Assembly: GCA_020634975.1 (NCBI GenBank)
Contig: JACKAQ010000005.1
Span: 102,423-166,422 of the forward strand
Direction of reading: 5' to 3'
Length of the DNA stretch: 64,000 bases
Origin: JACKAQ01 sp020634975 [NCBI: Calditrichia bacterium]
GTDB lineage: Bacteria > Calditrichota > Calditrichia > RBG-13-44-9
Shown: piece by piece, positions 17,669 to 26,112 of the stretch
Position numbering within the stretch: the stretch's first letter is position 1
Layout of the letters: the number at the start of each line of letters is the position of its first letter
Translations under genes and position numbers: made by a program
The notes under the pieces: model-generated
Told to the model about the DNA's origin: nothing
The model's database searches: none
The model's input: the letters and a program-made list of their open reading frames with translations, nothing else

Positions 17669-19294
17669 TTAGTGAACCACACCGGCGAGCAAAATTTCCC
17701 TGCTCGACCGGCTGCGCAGATGGAATTCCGCCCATCGCGGCGCTGCTTTGCCATCGCGCCACACCTGCACCAACACCCGCAAATAGCCGTTGGCTTTCTG
17801 GATTTCTGCCGGATTTACCGGTACTGTAATATGCTGATCTCCCGATTCTTCCACCCAAAAATCGCTGCCCATTGGTTTTCCGCTATCGCTGAGCCGGCGA
17901 ATGCGGTAGCGTGATTCGGCAAAACCGGTGCCGAAAACTTTGCCCAAATCCACCAAATGCAACGTGTCACCATCCAGTTTGGCAAATTCAACCGGCGAAA
18001 CTGTGCCGAAATGTGCGTCAATAATTTTCTGTCGGCGTTTCAGCAGCGTTTCCAAAACGTAATCTGCCGCTTCCGGTTCTGGATAATTGGCGGCGTTTAC
18101 CAACGCCGAAAGCTGTTCGCGCGTCAATTCCGCCACAATTTTTGCTGCCCAGTAACAATCATCCGGGCGTGCTTTGCGGATCGGTTCGAACGGATACGCC
18201 TCTTTCCATTTCAGCGGATCGAACAAATCCGCCTCAAATGTGCCAACCGACGGCCACGGTGTGTAGCCGATGTGTTCCCATTTGTTCACCCGCAAACCCA
18301 GCGTGGCAATATTGCCGAACATCTCCCGAAAGCTGAACACATGCGCAAAGCCGTCCCACAGGCGTCCGCGTTCTGTGCCGTGTGCGCCCAGCGATTCACC
18401 GAAATCGAGCAAATAATGGCGCACAAACCCTTTTCCGTCAGTTTCTTCGTACACATCCAGCGAATTATCGATGCGAATATCGGTTTGATTGGTGAACGCG
18501 CCAAACACCTTCAACGCGCGCATCACCCGACGATCCTGATGGGGAATCCGGTCATTCGGGTCGTCATCGCGGGTGCCTTTATCATCTATCGGACCGAGAT
18601 AAATCCCGTCAATTAAAAGACTTGCGGTGGCGCGATACAGCCCGTCCTGCGGCGGAGCAACCGAGCCGAGCACCAGTTGCACTTCCTCTTCGGTAATGTC
18701 TGCAGTGGAATCGATCGGCACTTCTGCGCTGTTAAAATAAAAGGTGTAATCCTCCGGAACGTTGTAGCCGAATGCCCAAAACAGCCGATTCACGATGAAC
18801 GCGGTGGTCGTTTCCACACCCGGAAAATTGGGCGGATCGAATTTGACCAGATACAGCCGGTCACGGCTATCCGCGATAACAAATCCCGGATTTCTACCGC
18901 GATGTTTTGCCCGAACCACCCGAACCGGCGGTTTCGGCGGACCGATTTGCGCCGGTCCGCTGACCATTTCCTGCGGAGAAATTTCCCGGAAACCGAGGCG
19001 TGGATTAAACCAGCTCGATTTCGGCACCTGATCGACGGCGTTCACATCCTGCGCCGGTAATCCCGGCACAAAATTGAACGCGCTGACCGCCGGACGCCGC
19101 ACCAGCACGCTGAAATAATAATCTGCGCGAATATATTTGGTCGTTTCCGGCAGCGGAATCGGGTGCCGGTCCTGCAAATCCCAAACCGGAGGCGCATCTG
19201 CAAAACGGAAGCTGCGGGAAGCGCAACCGCTAAACAGTGTTCCGAACATCAATAAAATCAGTAGTTTGCGATTCATGAACTTATCCCGCCTCAT
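17669..19294 (-). CDS. Lipoprotein with kinase-like residue pattern, function unknown
   Basis: 541 residues with a lipoprotein signal (lipobox LFSGC, Cys24), so it is probably anchored in the periplasm or on the outer membrane. The body contains, in order, a VKFDP strand with Lys151, Glu161 at the start of a helix, a segment with Asp272 and Asn277 (TDIRIDN), and HYLLDFGES with Asp297-Phe-Gly. This order (Lys, Glu, Asp..Asn, Asp) is that of atypical kinases such as HipA, Fam20 or PI3K-like folds. I recall hypothetical proteins with similar 'D..N' and 'LLDFG' motifs but no assigned function. Its ATG overlaps the stop of the upstream barrel gene by 4 bases (ATGA), so the pair is translationally coupled. 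An alternative ATG at 19276 gives a shorter signal peptide. Confidence 0.7.
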   Translation of the reverse strand: MRRDKFMNRKLLILLMFGTLFSGCASRSFRFADAPPVWDLQDRHPIPLPETTKYIRADYYFSVLVRRPAVSAFNFVPGLPAQDVNAVDQVPKSSWFNPRLGFREISPQEMVSGPAQIGPPKPPVRVVRAKHRGRNPGFVIADSRDRLYLVKFDPPNFPGVETTTAFIVNRLFWAFGYNVPEDYTFYFNSAEVPIDSTADITEEEVQLVLGSVAPPQDGLYRATASLLIDGIYLGPIDDKGTRDDDPNDRIPHQDRRVMRALKVFGAFTNQTDIRIDNSLDVYEETDGKGFVRHYLLDFGESLGAHGTERGRLWDGFAHVFSFREMFGNIATLGLRVNKWEHIGYTPWPSVGTFEADLFDPLKWKEAYPFEPIRKARPDDCYWAAKIVAELTREQLSALVNAANYPEPEAADYVLETLLKRRQKIIDAHFGTVSPVEFAKLDGDTLHLVDLGKVFGTGFAESRYRIRRLSDSGKPMGSDFWVEESGDQHITVPVNPAEIQKANGYLRVLVQVWRDGKAAPRWAEFHLRSRSSREILLAGVVH

Positions 19295-20697
19295 TTCCAG
19301 TCCGAGCGATCTTTGTTGAGTGACGACAGCCCGACATCCAGTTTGAAGAACAATCCTTCCGAACCGTAGCTAAAAAACAGCCGGGCAACTTCGCTGTAAG
19401 CGGTGTGAAAATCGATGCCGAAACCGGCTGCCCACGGCGGTTTTCCGGTGAAAAACTCGCCCGGTTTGGGCGCGACAGTCAAATAATCGTAAAAAAGATG
19501 TCCGTTGAGATAGTAGGCGAGCGGCCATTGATATTCCAGCGATGCGGTCATTTTGTATTTATCGCTGCGCAACAGCGATTTGCTGCTGGCGCCGCGAAAT
19601 TCCTGATGCCGGGGATATTCCACGAATGCGATATCGTTGCGATCGTTGAGATTTTCAACCATATCGAACACGATTCTGGGAACCAGCAGCCGGTTTTGCC
19701 GGAAAACCGGCAAGAACACCATCGCATCAAGTCCCGCGCGGAACAGCCGGTCTTTGTCATTTTTCAGCCCGAAAGCCAGTCCGCCGTAGCCTTCAATTCT
19801 GGCGCCGGGTTCGATAATTTTCAGACTTTCGCGATTATCGAAACGGAAGGAAAGCTCGTTGTAAATTTTTTTGCTTTTGTAAAAGGAGCCCGGCAAACTG
19901 TCTGTATCAAATACTTTGGAAAAATTGTCTGCGGCAGTGCCGGCAGGATTGCGAACAGTGCGTTTTTGATAAAAAATCGAATAGAAATATTCCAGATTCG
20001 ACGATGTGCGCACACCGATATTCGCATGCAAATGCAGCCGCCGCTGGGCGTAAATTCCCCGTTCTGCATCTGTGTCGGGTAAAAAATAGCTGCGCGGATC
20101 GTTTTGCGGATCCGGCCCGATGCCATAAAACCGGAAATTGTCATCGGTTTCCAGCCGGGTTTCAACATCAAACTGCCAGAAATAATTGTGCCGGAAAAAA
20201 ATGTAGCTCAGTGCGCCTTTCAATCCCCAAATATCATTATTATTGTAAACCCCTTTTGCCTGCGATGTAAAATAATGACTGTGATACGTTAAATTGACGC
20301 CCAAACCGCGCGGCGAGCCGGACACAATATTGAGCACCGGAAACCAGGCTAACTTGTCTTCGTACAGATAAAAAAAATCTTCGAATTTTTTGAAAATGCG
20401 TTTTTCATCGATAAAAACAGCGCTGAACGCGGTGGATCGCAACATTGCGTCAATCGTAAATCGCGGCAGCCAAAAAATGGCGTGGAGCACTTTTCGGGGC
20501 GTATAAAACGCTGGTGTCGCGGCGCGTTCGATACCGCGAATCTCTTTGTAATTAAGGCTTTGGGTGAGTGAGTCGGCGGCGCTGCGAGCGGAGATGGAAT
20601 CCGGCTGCGGCGATTGCGCAATCACAGAAATCGGTAAAAATCCCAATATCGCAATCAAAATAAAGCGCCGGAAATTGAAATAGCTAATCAATGTCAT
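19291..20697 (-). CDS. Omp85-superfamily-like outer membrane beta-barrel without POTRA domains
   Basis: 468 residues with a signal peptide (cleavage after SVIAQ). After a short N-terminal region it is a series of amphipathic strands rich in aromatic residues, with features of the bacterial surface antigen (BamA/TamA barrel) family, such as FRGASSKSLLRSDKY (similar to the F.G......RGY lid loop, but imperfect) and the closing strand GLFFKLDVGLSS. No POTRA repeats are visible. I call it a 16-strand-type barrel by pattern only. It is upstream of, and overlaps by 4 bases, the kinase-like lipoprotein, which suggests the two act together at the outer membrane. Confidence 0.72.
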   Translation of the reverse strand: MTLISYFNFRRFILIAILGFLPISVIAQSPQPDSISARSAADSLTQSLNYKEIRGIERAATPAFYTPRKVLHAIFWLPRFTIDAMLRSTAFSAVFIDEKRIFKKFEDFFYLYEDKLAWFPVLNIVSGSPRGLGVNLTYHSHYFTSQAKGVYNNNDIWGLKGALSYIFFRHNYFWQFDVETRLETDDNFRFYGIGPDPQNDPRSYFLPDTDAERGIYAQRRLHLHANIGVRTSSNLEYFYSIFYQKRTVRNPAGTAADNFSKVFDTDSLPGSFYKSKKIYNELSFRFDNRESLKIIEPGARIEGYGGLAFGLKNDKDRLFRAGLDAMVFLPVFRQNRLLVPRIVFDMVENLNDRNDIAFVEYPRHQEFRGASSKSLLRSDKYKMTASLEYQWPLAYYLNGHLFYDYLTVAPKPGEFFTGKPPWAAGFGIDFHTAYSEVARLFFSYGSEGLFFKLDVGLSSLNKDRSDWK

Positions 20698-20919
20698 TCG
20701 TGGATTCTCGCAGCAAAAGCAGACATTTTTGCAGAATAGTTAACTTTTTGGACTTCGCGAATCTACCGAAAAACCCGGTTTTTATCAACAAAAATCCGAA
20801 TCGTCGGAATAGAATTTGCATAATTCCAAACCGCTTAAAAAATAATTTTGAAAATATCAAAAACATCTGCAACATTTTGGTAACTCATCTGTCCATTGAT
20901 ATAGAACGAAGAGGAATGA

Positions 20920-21510
20920 ATGCAGGACGAACGGTTACAGATACAGCAGATTTTGAACGGCGACAGAGCCGCGCTGAAACAATTGATCGAAGATCATCAG
21001 CGGCTGGTATTTGTACTGATCGCGCGGATGGTTCACAACCCGGAAGACCAGCGGGAGCTTGCGCAGGAAGTATTTGTAAAAGTGTATCAAAAGCTGGCGT
21101 CTTTTCGGTTTGAATGTAAACTGTCTACCTGGATTGCCAAAATTGCGGTTAATCTGGCGACCAATTATTGCCGGAAAAACAAGCTGCAACTGTTCAGCGA
21201 TATGGGCAACGATGCAGCATTCGAAATGTCAGAAGTTGTTGAAAATAATGAGTTTGAGAAACCGGCAGATCAGTCCGAACAAATGGAAGTTACTGAGCGC
21301 GATGCACTGATCAAAAAAGAAGTTGAGGCATTGCCGGATGCCTACCGGATGGTTTTAGCGATGTATCATTGGCAACAATTCTCGTACACAGAAATTGCCG
21401 AATCGCTGAAAATGCCGGAAGGAACGGTCAAAAACTATCTTTTTCGCGCACGAAAATTGCTCAAAGAGCGATTGATAAAACACAATTTTATCGAGGAGTA
21501 TTTGTCATGA
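20920..21510 (+). CDS. RNA polymerase sigma factor, ECF subfamily
   Basis: 196 residues. Region 2 (about 20-90): LIEDHQRLVFVLIARMV, then QRELAQEVFVKVYQKLASFRFECKLSTWIAKIAVN, including the -10 recognition helix. Region 4 (about 140-190): LPDAYRMVLAMYHWQQFSYTEIAESLKMPEGTVKNYLFRARKLLKE, a typical helix-turn-helix for -35 binding. No region 1 or 3, as usual for ECF factors. A GAGG precedes the ATG. Its ATGA overlap with the next gene, which has an anti-sigma-like zinc motif, marks a sigma/anti-sigma pair. The divergent 222-bp gap upstream (20698-20919) should hold its promoter, possibly autoregulated. Confidence 0.95.
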   Translation: MQDERLQIQQILNGDRAALKQLIEDHQRLVFVLIARMVHNPEDQRELAQEVFVKVYQKLASFRFECKLSTWIAKIAVNLATNYCRKNKLQLFSDMGNDAAFEMSEVVENNEFEKPADQSEQMEVTERDALIKKEVEALPDAYRMVLAMYHWQQFSYTEIAESLKMPEGTVKNYLFRARKLLKERLIKHNFIEEYLS

Positions 21511-22022
21511 GGGCGCATTTAACCGACGAACAACTGCAGGAAATTGTGGATAACGATTTGCAGAACGTCGAACCGGAAATCAATCAACATTTGCAAAGCT
21601 GTTGGCACTGCACTCAGCAAGTTCAGCAATACCGTATGATTTCCAAAATACTGGCGGATGATCCGGCGCCGGAAATCCCCGCAGGTTTTGCAGATGCAGT
21701 TGTTCAGCACATTGTCATTCGCGAAGAGAAGCACGAAAAATGGGTTGAATCATCTATTTTTGGCGGCATTTTCGCAATCATTTTGGCTAACATCCTGTTC
21801 GTGCTGTTTTGGCGAAAGGATTTTTCCGGCGATATGCTGGAATCGACACTCGAAGTCTTGCATAAGTTCAGCTTTTTCGGCGACTGGGTGAACACTTTGG
21901 CGAAATCCATGAGCATTTTTACTGAATTATTCAGTGGTTACGGTTTGATATTTTTAAGCGCAGCGGCGATTTTCGCCATCATCTTTTTTTTGGAAAAAGT
22001 CCTGATTCCTGAACACAAATAA
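21507..22022 (+). CDS. Probable anti-sigma factor, zinc-binding, membrane-anchored
   Basis: 171 residues starting at the ATG that overlaps the sigma factor stop by 4 bases, with GAGGAG upstream. The N-terminal 40 residues hold HLQSCWHC, the H-x3-C-x2-C core of the ZAS (anti-sigma zinc) domain. Two hydrophobic segments follow (about residues 82-100 and 145-165), giving a cytoplasmic sigma-binding domain and a membrane anchor. In this family the protein holds the ECF factor inactive until an envelope signal releases it. The call rests on motif plus position. Confidence 0.82.
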   Translation: MRAHLTDEQLQEIVDNDLQNVEPEINQHLQSCWHCTQQVQQYRMISKILADDPAPEIPAGFADAVVQHIVIREEKHEKWVESSIFGGIFAIILANILFVLFWRKDFSGDMLESTLEVLHKFSFFGDWVNTLAKSMSIFTELFSGYGLIFLSAAAIFAIIFFLEKVLIPEHK

Positions 22023-22058
22023 TTATTGAAATTAACAGCACAATTAAAGGAGAAAACA

Positions 22059-22406
22059 ATGGTACAATTTGCAGAAGTTTTAATTCCGATGACCATTTTC
22101 ACGGCATTTTATTTCATCATCAAAGTGTTTACGGATTACCGGTTGAAACGCATGTTGATCGACCGCGGACTGGTTTCCGAAGGCAAACAAATGTTCGCCG
22201 ACAAACCGCTGTCGGAAAACCCGCTCACCTCGTTCAAATGGGGATTGATTTTGGTGGGTATCGGCGCTGCAATTTTATTGCGGGAACTGTTTCCGTTCAC
22301 CATCACCGAGCAGGCGATGGTTGCGCTGATGTTCCTGTTTGCCGGCATCTCATTCCTGATTTATTACACCCGGATTAAAGATGTCGCTGGCGAAAGCATG
22401 TCGTAA
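22059..22406 (+). CDS. Small membrane protein of the sigma/anti-sigma operon (DUF6249-like)
   Basis: 115 residues from the ATG at 22059 with AGGAG 8 bases upstream; the frame from 22026 would place the start before this site. Three hydrophobic segments (about 4-22, 65-82, 87-103) with a basic loop DYRLKRMLIDRG. Small proteins of this shape, including the DUF6249 group, often follow ECF sigma/anti-sigma pairs; I give that name from memory of the pattern only. It is 36 bases after the anti-sigma gene and precedes a strong terminator, so it ends a three-gene operon. Confidence 0.75.
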   Translation: MVQFAEVLIPMTIFTAFYFIIKVFTDYRLKRMLIDRGLVSEGKQMFADKPLSENPLTSFKWGLILVGIGAAILLRELFPFTITEQAMVALMFLFAGISFLIYYTRIKDVAGESMS

Positions 22407-22425
22407 TTTGATCCGAAACGGACGT

Positions 22426-22461
22426 AAAAAAAGCCCCGCACACACAGAGCGGGGCTTTTTT
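22426..22461. terminator. Bidirectional rho-independent terminator
   Basis: A GC-rich perfect 7-bp stem (GCCCCGC / GCGGGGC), extended by A6/T6 flanks, with a 9-base loop. It lies between the convergent ends of the sigma-factor operon and the lipoprotein hydrolase gene, and can serve both strands. Confidence 0.93.
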
Positions 22462-22493
22462 GTTAGTGGGAGAGATGTTTACGTAAAACAATT

Positions 22494-23438
22494 CTATTTG
22501 ATAAACGATACAATCGCCTGATTTACAGCTTCCGGCTGTTCGAATTGGGCGAAGTGCCCGCAATTTTCAATCATCACCAGTTTGCTATTGGGGATTTTTT
22601 CTTCGGCAATTTTGCCGATCGATGCTGATTTTCCGCCGTGCAAATAAGGATTGGGAATCAGGTTGTCATTCTCACCAAAAATGACCAGCGTTGGCTGGGA
22701 AATTTCGCCGAGATAATCGAAAACCGGCTCGTCAACCATTCCGGCAACAGACTGTTCGATTGCCAAACAGTATTTGTCGAAATCTGTTGCGCCGCGCAAA
22801 CGGATGCGATCGACCACCATAAATTCCGCGTCTTTTGGCATATTGTTAAAATTTGCAACGATATTCGCCCGGATTTGCTGCGGCGTTGTCAGTGCCACAC
22901 CGGCTTTGGTGACAACTTGTTTGAACCAATCTTTTTCGCCCGGCGTGAATGTTTCGATACCGGCAGGATCGACCAGAATCAGTTTGTTGACCGCTTCCGG
23001 CTTTTGAATTGCCAGCGTCATCACAATCTGTCCGCCCATCGAGTGCCCGGCGAAGGTGGCGCTCGGGAGATCCAGTTTCACCAGAAATTGTGCCAGCACA
23101 TCCGCATAAAACGCCATCCCGATGGGATAGGGACCTTTGCTCGATTTACCGTAGCCGGGCAAATCCACCGCAATGCAGCGGTAATTGTTGCGTAGCTCAG
23201 CGATATTTTTTTGCCACGCCGGCAAATAGCTGCCCAGCCCGTGAACAAAAATAATGGTTTCGCTGCCGCTGCCTTCATCCACATACGCGACGGTCACGCT
23301 ATCGTTGATCTGGGCTTTTTTGACCGGATACTGATATGCCAAATCCTCAAATTCGATCGGCGATAAGTCATCGTAGGGACAGGCAGTTAGCACTACACCT
23401 GCGAGGATGATCAGCGCGAAAATCCGAAATACTTTCAT
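22494..23438 (-). CDS. Lipoprotein alpha/beta-hydrolase
   Basis: 314 residues with a lipobox VLTAC (Cys20), so an envelope-anchored enzyme. Alpha/beta-hydrolase fold: HGLGS oxyanion loop (66-70), DLPGYGKS (92-99), nucleophile elbow GHSMGG with Ser133, acid Asp258 in FGENDNL, and His295 in NCGHFAQFEQP. This resembles the lactonase/hydrolase branch (MhpC/PcaD/haloalkane-like) but the substrate cannot be told. All three catalytic residues are in place. The gene is followed by the bidirectional terminator. Confidence 0.88.
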   Translation of the reverse strand: MKVFRIFALIILAGVVLTACPYDDLSPIEFEDLAYQYPVKKAQINDSVTVAYVDEGSGSETIIFVHGLGSYLPAWQKNIAELRNNYRCIAVDLPGYGKSSKGPYPIGMAFYADVLAQFLVKLDLPSATFAGHSMGGQIVMTLAIQKPEAVNKLILVDPAGIETFTPGEKDWFKQVVTKAGVALTTPQQIRANIVANFNNMPKDAEFMVVDRIRLRGATDFDKYCLAIEQSVAGMVDEPVFDYLGEISQPTLVIFGENDNLIPNPYLHGGKSASIGKIAEEKIPNSKLVMIENCGHFAQFEQPEAVNQAIVSFIK

Positions 23439-23479
23439 ATTTTATTTCCTGTATTTGATGCCAATTTACCATTCTTTTT

Positions 23480-23535
23480 GAATCCGGTAGATTCCTGCAT
23501 GTGCGCTAAAGGCGCTCCTCTGGAGCAGAAATGAC
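23480..23535. repeat. Remnant of dispersed palindromic repeat
   Basis: ATTCCTGCATGTGC, then nested short inverted repeats (GCGC-taaa-GGCGC, CTCCTCTGGAG) and AAATGACC. Resembles the ATTCCTGC...GGAATGAC family seen at 29.2, 36.0, 52.5 and 57.4 kb, but is degenerate. Confidence 0.45.
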
Positions 23536-23543
23536 CGGCGCGA

Positions 23544-25181
23544 TTAAAACATCAGCCATTTGAACACCAGAAAAACCGTCCAGGGATTGTTCGGTTTTTC
23601 CGATTTGGCTGCCGGATCGGTGGTGCGGGCGCGCGAGCCGTTTACCGTGTTACTTTCGTAAAAATCGCCGAGCGAGAGGTGTGCCGCGTGCAATTCCAGA
23701 TTCATGAAAACATGCGGCTGAAAGCTTATTCGTCCGTTGATTTCCCGCCCGATATTTTTCCCGCCGAACGGCGGCGCTTGCTGGCTGATGGCAGCAGCGT
23801 ATCCGATTTTTGCGGCTAACTTGTTGGGAATAATAGATTTCTGCACTGCGACGGAACCGCCGTAAAATCCCAACCCGATGTTGGAAATATCATTCATCGC
23901 GCCAACAAAGCGGTTGACCACATTGCCGTGCGGCATCAGCAAATACGATCCGTGGCTGATGTAAATCGCACCCGGCGCAGCCCATGTGTTGCCTGTGAGC
24001 ACGCCGCTATATTTGCCATCGCTGAGCGTATCGCCATCGCCGGAGGTGATCATCAGGTCTGCCAAAATGGCGTCATCGGCGGTTTGCCCGTATTTGTAAC
24101 CCAGTCGCAAATTGGCGGCGTAACCTTCGATGTCCGCTTTTTTCATCCAGCCGTCGGTTTCTTTCAAATCGATGCTGCCGCGATTGGTGACGGCAAAACC
24201 GGAAATTGCAGCGCGCCCGAGCGTAAATTCCGGATTGCGATTCCAGAATGTGCCGAGCCAATACACATCCGCTTTATACGGTTTGGCGACCGTGTTGCCC
24301 AGTGGCAGCCTGATAGTGCCGTTGTATTCATTGAGCAGGCTGTTCAAACCCTGTCCCAAAATGGAAACGCCACCGGCGCCGTTGGCACGATCCATCACAT
24401 ACCACAGCGAAAGCCCCTGCTGCCAGGTTGGCGTGATGTCCCGTTCCGCCATCAGTTCCCACAGCACAACGTCGTCTTTCAACTGAATATTATTTTCGTA
24501 GAGCTGGTAATATCCCAATTTGTACCGTGAAAAATCGCCGTCGTATCGCAAGTTGATGCCAACGGCGTCGGTTCCCCAAAATGCCAGCCGGTAACCGGTG
24601 TTGGTCATCGTGTTGAACACGGTCCGATAGGGATTATATGGCGTATCGAACAGCCGTTGCAGCCCCAGATTGATGGCAAATCGCGGTGCGGGAATCAGTT
24701 CCAGTTCCACATTCTGGGTTTGGATGTTTACCTGATCCGCAGAAATTGCCGCGCCGGAGTTGCCGCCTGTGCCGTAGGATTGATCGCCCCACGTCCAGTC
24801 GATTTCGAACGATGCGCGCAAAATCGCCCTGCCGTTCAGCAACTTTGGCTGATAGATGAAAAACGGCAAAATGCGCTGCTCAAAATAAAATGTTTCCGCA
24901 TCGCTGGTGGTGGTGGTGTTCGCGCCGAACAGCCGACCGATGGTTTGTCCGGTCAAAAACGGGTTGCGGGCGTACACATTATTCATCACCGCCTGACTGA
25001 AAAAATACGCGATAAACTGGAATTCGCGCGGTGTTTCTTTTTGAACGGATTTGGGTTTCAGTTTGGAAATCTGTTGGGGAAACACATTTGTCGATGCAAC
25101 TAAAATCAATAAAAACAAAAAGATGAAGCGTGATATTCGCTTCGCGGATGGGCGCGAAATAATTTCGCGATAAGTTTTCAT
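23544..25181 (-). CDS. Outer membrane beta-barrel protein (alginate-export/porin-like)
   Basis: 545 residues, signal peptide ending VFPQ, start supported by GAGG. The rest alternates short amphipathic strands and turns, with many Tyr, Trp, Asn and Gly, and ends in Phe (FLVFKWLMF), the usual signature for BAM-recognised barrels. The pattern recalls the alginate-export/porin families of 16-18 strands. Ligand unknown. It lies downstream of the frameshifted T9SS cargo gene, with a terminator-like hairpin between them. Confidence 0.72.
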   Translation of the reverse strand: MKTYREIISRPSAKRISRFIFLFLLILVASTNVFPQQISKLKPKSVQKETPREFQFIAYFFSQAVMNNVYARNPFLTGQTIGRLFGANTTTTSDAETFYFEQRILPFFIYQPKLLNGRAILRASFEIDWTWGDQSYGTGGNSGAAISADQVNIQTQNVELELIPAPRFAINLGLQRLFDTPYNPYRTVFNTMTNTGYRLAFWGTDAVGINLRYDGDFSRYKLGYYQLYENNIQLKDDVVLWELMAERDITPTWQQGLSLWYVMDRANGAGGVSILGQGLNSLLNEYNGTIRLPLGNTVAKPYKADVYWLGTFWNRNPEFTLGRAAISGFAVTNRGSIDLKETDGWMKKADIEGYAANLRLGYKYGQTADDAILADLMITSGDGDTLSDGKYSGVLTGNTWAAPGAIYISHGSYLLMPHGNVVNRFVGAMNDISNIGLGFYGGSVAVQKSIIPNKLAAKIGYAAAISQQAPPFGGKNIGREINGRISFQPHVFMNLELHAAHLSLGDFYESNTVNGSRARTTDPAAKSEKPNNPWTVFLVFKWLMF

Positions 25182-25212
25182 TGGCGCCTCGTGAACGGTG
25201 GTTGATCACCTG

Positions 25213-25260
25213 AAAAAATTACCCGGCGAACCGGCAGCTGCGATTCACCGGATAATTTTT
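25213..25260 (-). terminator. Terminator-like hairpin after the T9SS cargo gene
   Basis: AAAAATTACCCGG pairs, with one mismatch, with CCGGATAATTTTT 25 bases later. On the minus strand a run of T's closes the stem just downstream of the stop at 25275. Confidence 0.6.
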
Positions 25261-25274
25261 GTCGTTGAAATGAA

Positions 25275-26055
25275 TTATCTAACGAGCATCATTTTACGGG
25301 TCGAAATGTAGTTTCCGGCCTGAATTCTGTAAAAATAGATGCCGCTCGGCAGATTGCCGGCTTCAAATGTAATTTCGTGGCGACCGGCGTTGCGCTGTTC
25401 GTTGACCAGTTTGGCAACTTCCTGACCGGCCAAATTGAAAACAGTCAGTTTGACGGTTGCCGCCGTGGGCAATTCAAACGCAATTCGCGTGGACGGGTTG
25501 AACGGGTTCGGGTAATTTTTCCAGCGAAAATTCGACCGGCAATTGCCCGTCATCGTCGATACCTGTTGCGTAATTGGTAATTTCAAAAATACCTTCGCTG
25601 GTGAGCGTGGTGGGTGCCAACTGGTTCAGCACGATGGTGTTGATGTTGCCAACGCCGCTGGCTGCGGTTGTGTAAGTGCCGGCAAACGCGGTTTCCGTTC
25701 CGTTAACATCGATCGATAACACAGCGTAAGTACTATTATCTACGAAAGTTGCGTAAATGGAATCAATGCCAAACTGGCGGAGCAGCGGTGCAACGTCGTT
25801 GCCTGCGGAAAGCCAGAGGCCGACAATATTTTCTGATCCCAGATTGAGCGGGTCCAACCGAACATAACGCTGAACGTTGGTGCAGCCCAAAACACCACCG
25901 CTGGTGCTGCAAAAGCCATCGTTTGCGGTGGGCGGGGTGCCCAACGGCGGATTGGTTTGCACAACTTCATACACTAACGAATCGACCTGCGCAACGGTCA
26001 ATCCGGTGAGCAGCAGAACTGCCAGCAAAATTCGTGAAATGGTAGCTTTGTTCAT
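25275..26055 (-). pseudogene. Secreted protein with T9SS type A sorting domain, frameshifted
   Basis: Two frames make one protein. The first starts at 26055 (GGAGG, signal peptide ending TVAQ) and gives about 165 residues of secreted domain up to ...EFSLEK near 25520. There the frame shifts, and NYPNPFNPSTRIAFELP..., the standard opening of the C-terminal T9SS sorting domain, continues to 25275, ending in STRKMMLVR with the usual FYRI beta-strand before it. The junction is a run of five A's (minus strand); a run of seven would restore LEKNYPNP. Intact, it would be a ~258-residue cargo exported through the type IX system and attached to or released from the surface. The secreted domain, with CSTSGGVLGCTNVQRY, is not recognised. 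The break may be a sequencing error or phase variation. Confidence 0.8.
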
Positions 26056-26112
26056 AAAATCCTCCGAATTGTTAAAATTTAAGTGTTGAATTTGATTGGG
26101 ATAAAATTCCCG

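Noticed and set aside
17672-18616. Several plus-strand frames of 60-219 codons
   Set aside because: All are antisense to the kinase-like lipoprotein gene and carry no motif or ribosome site.
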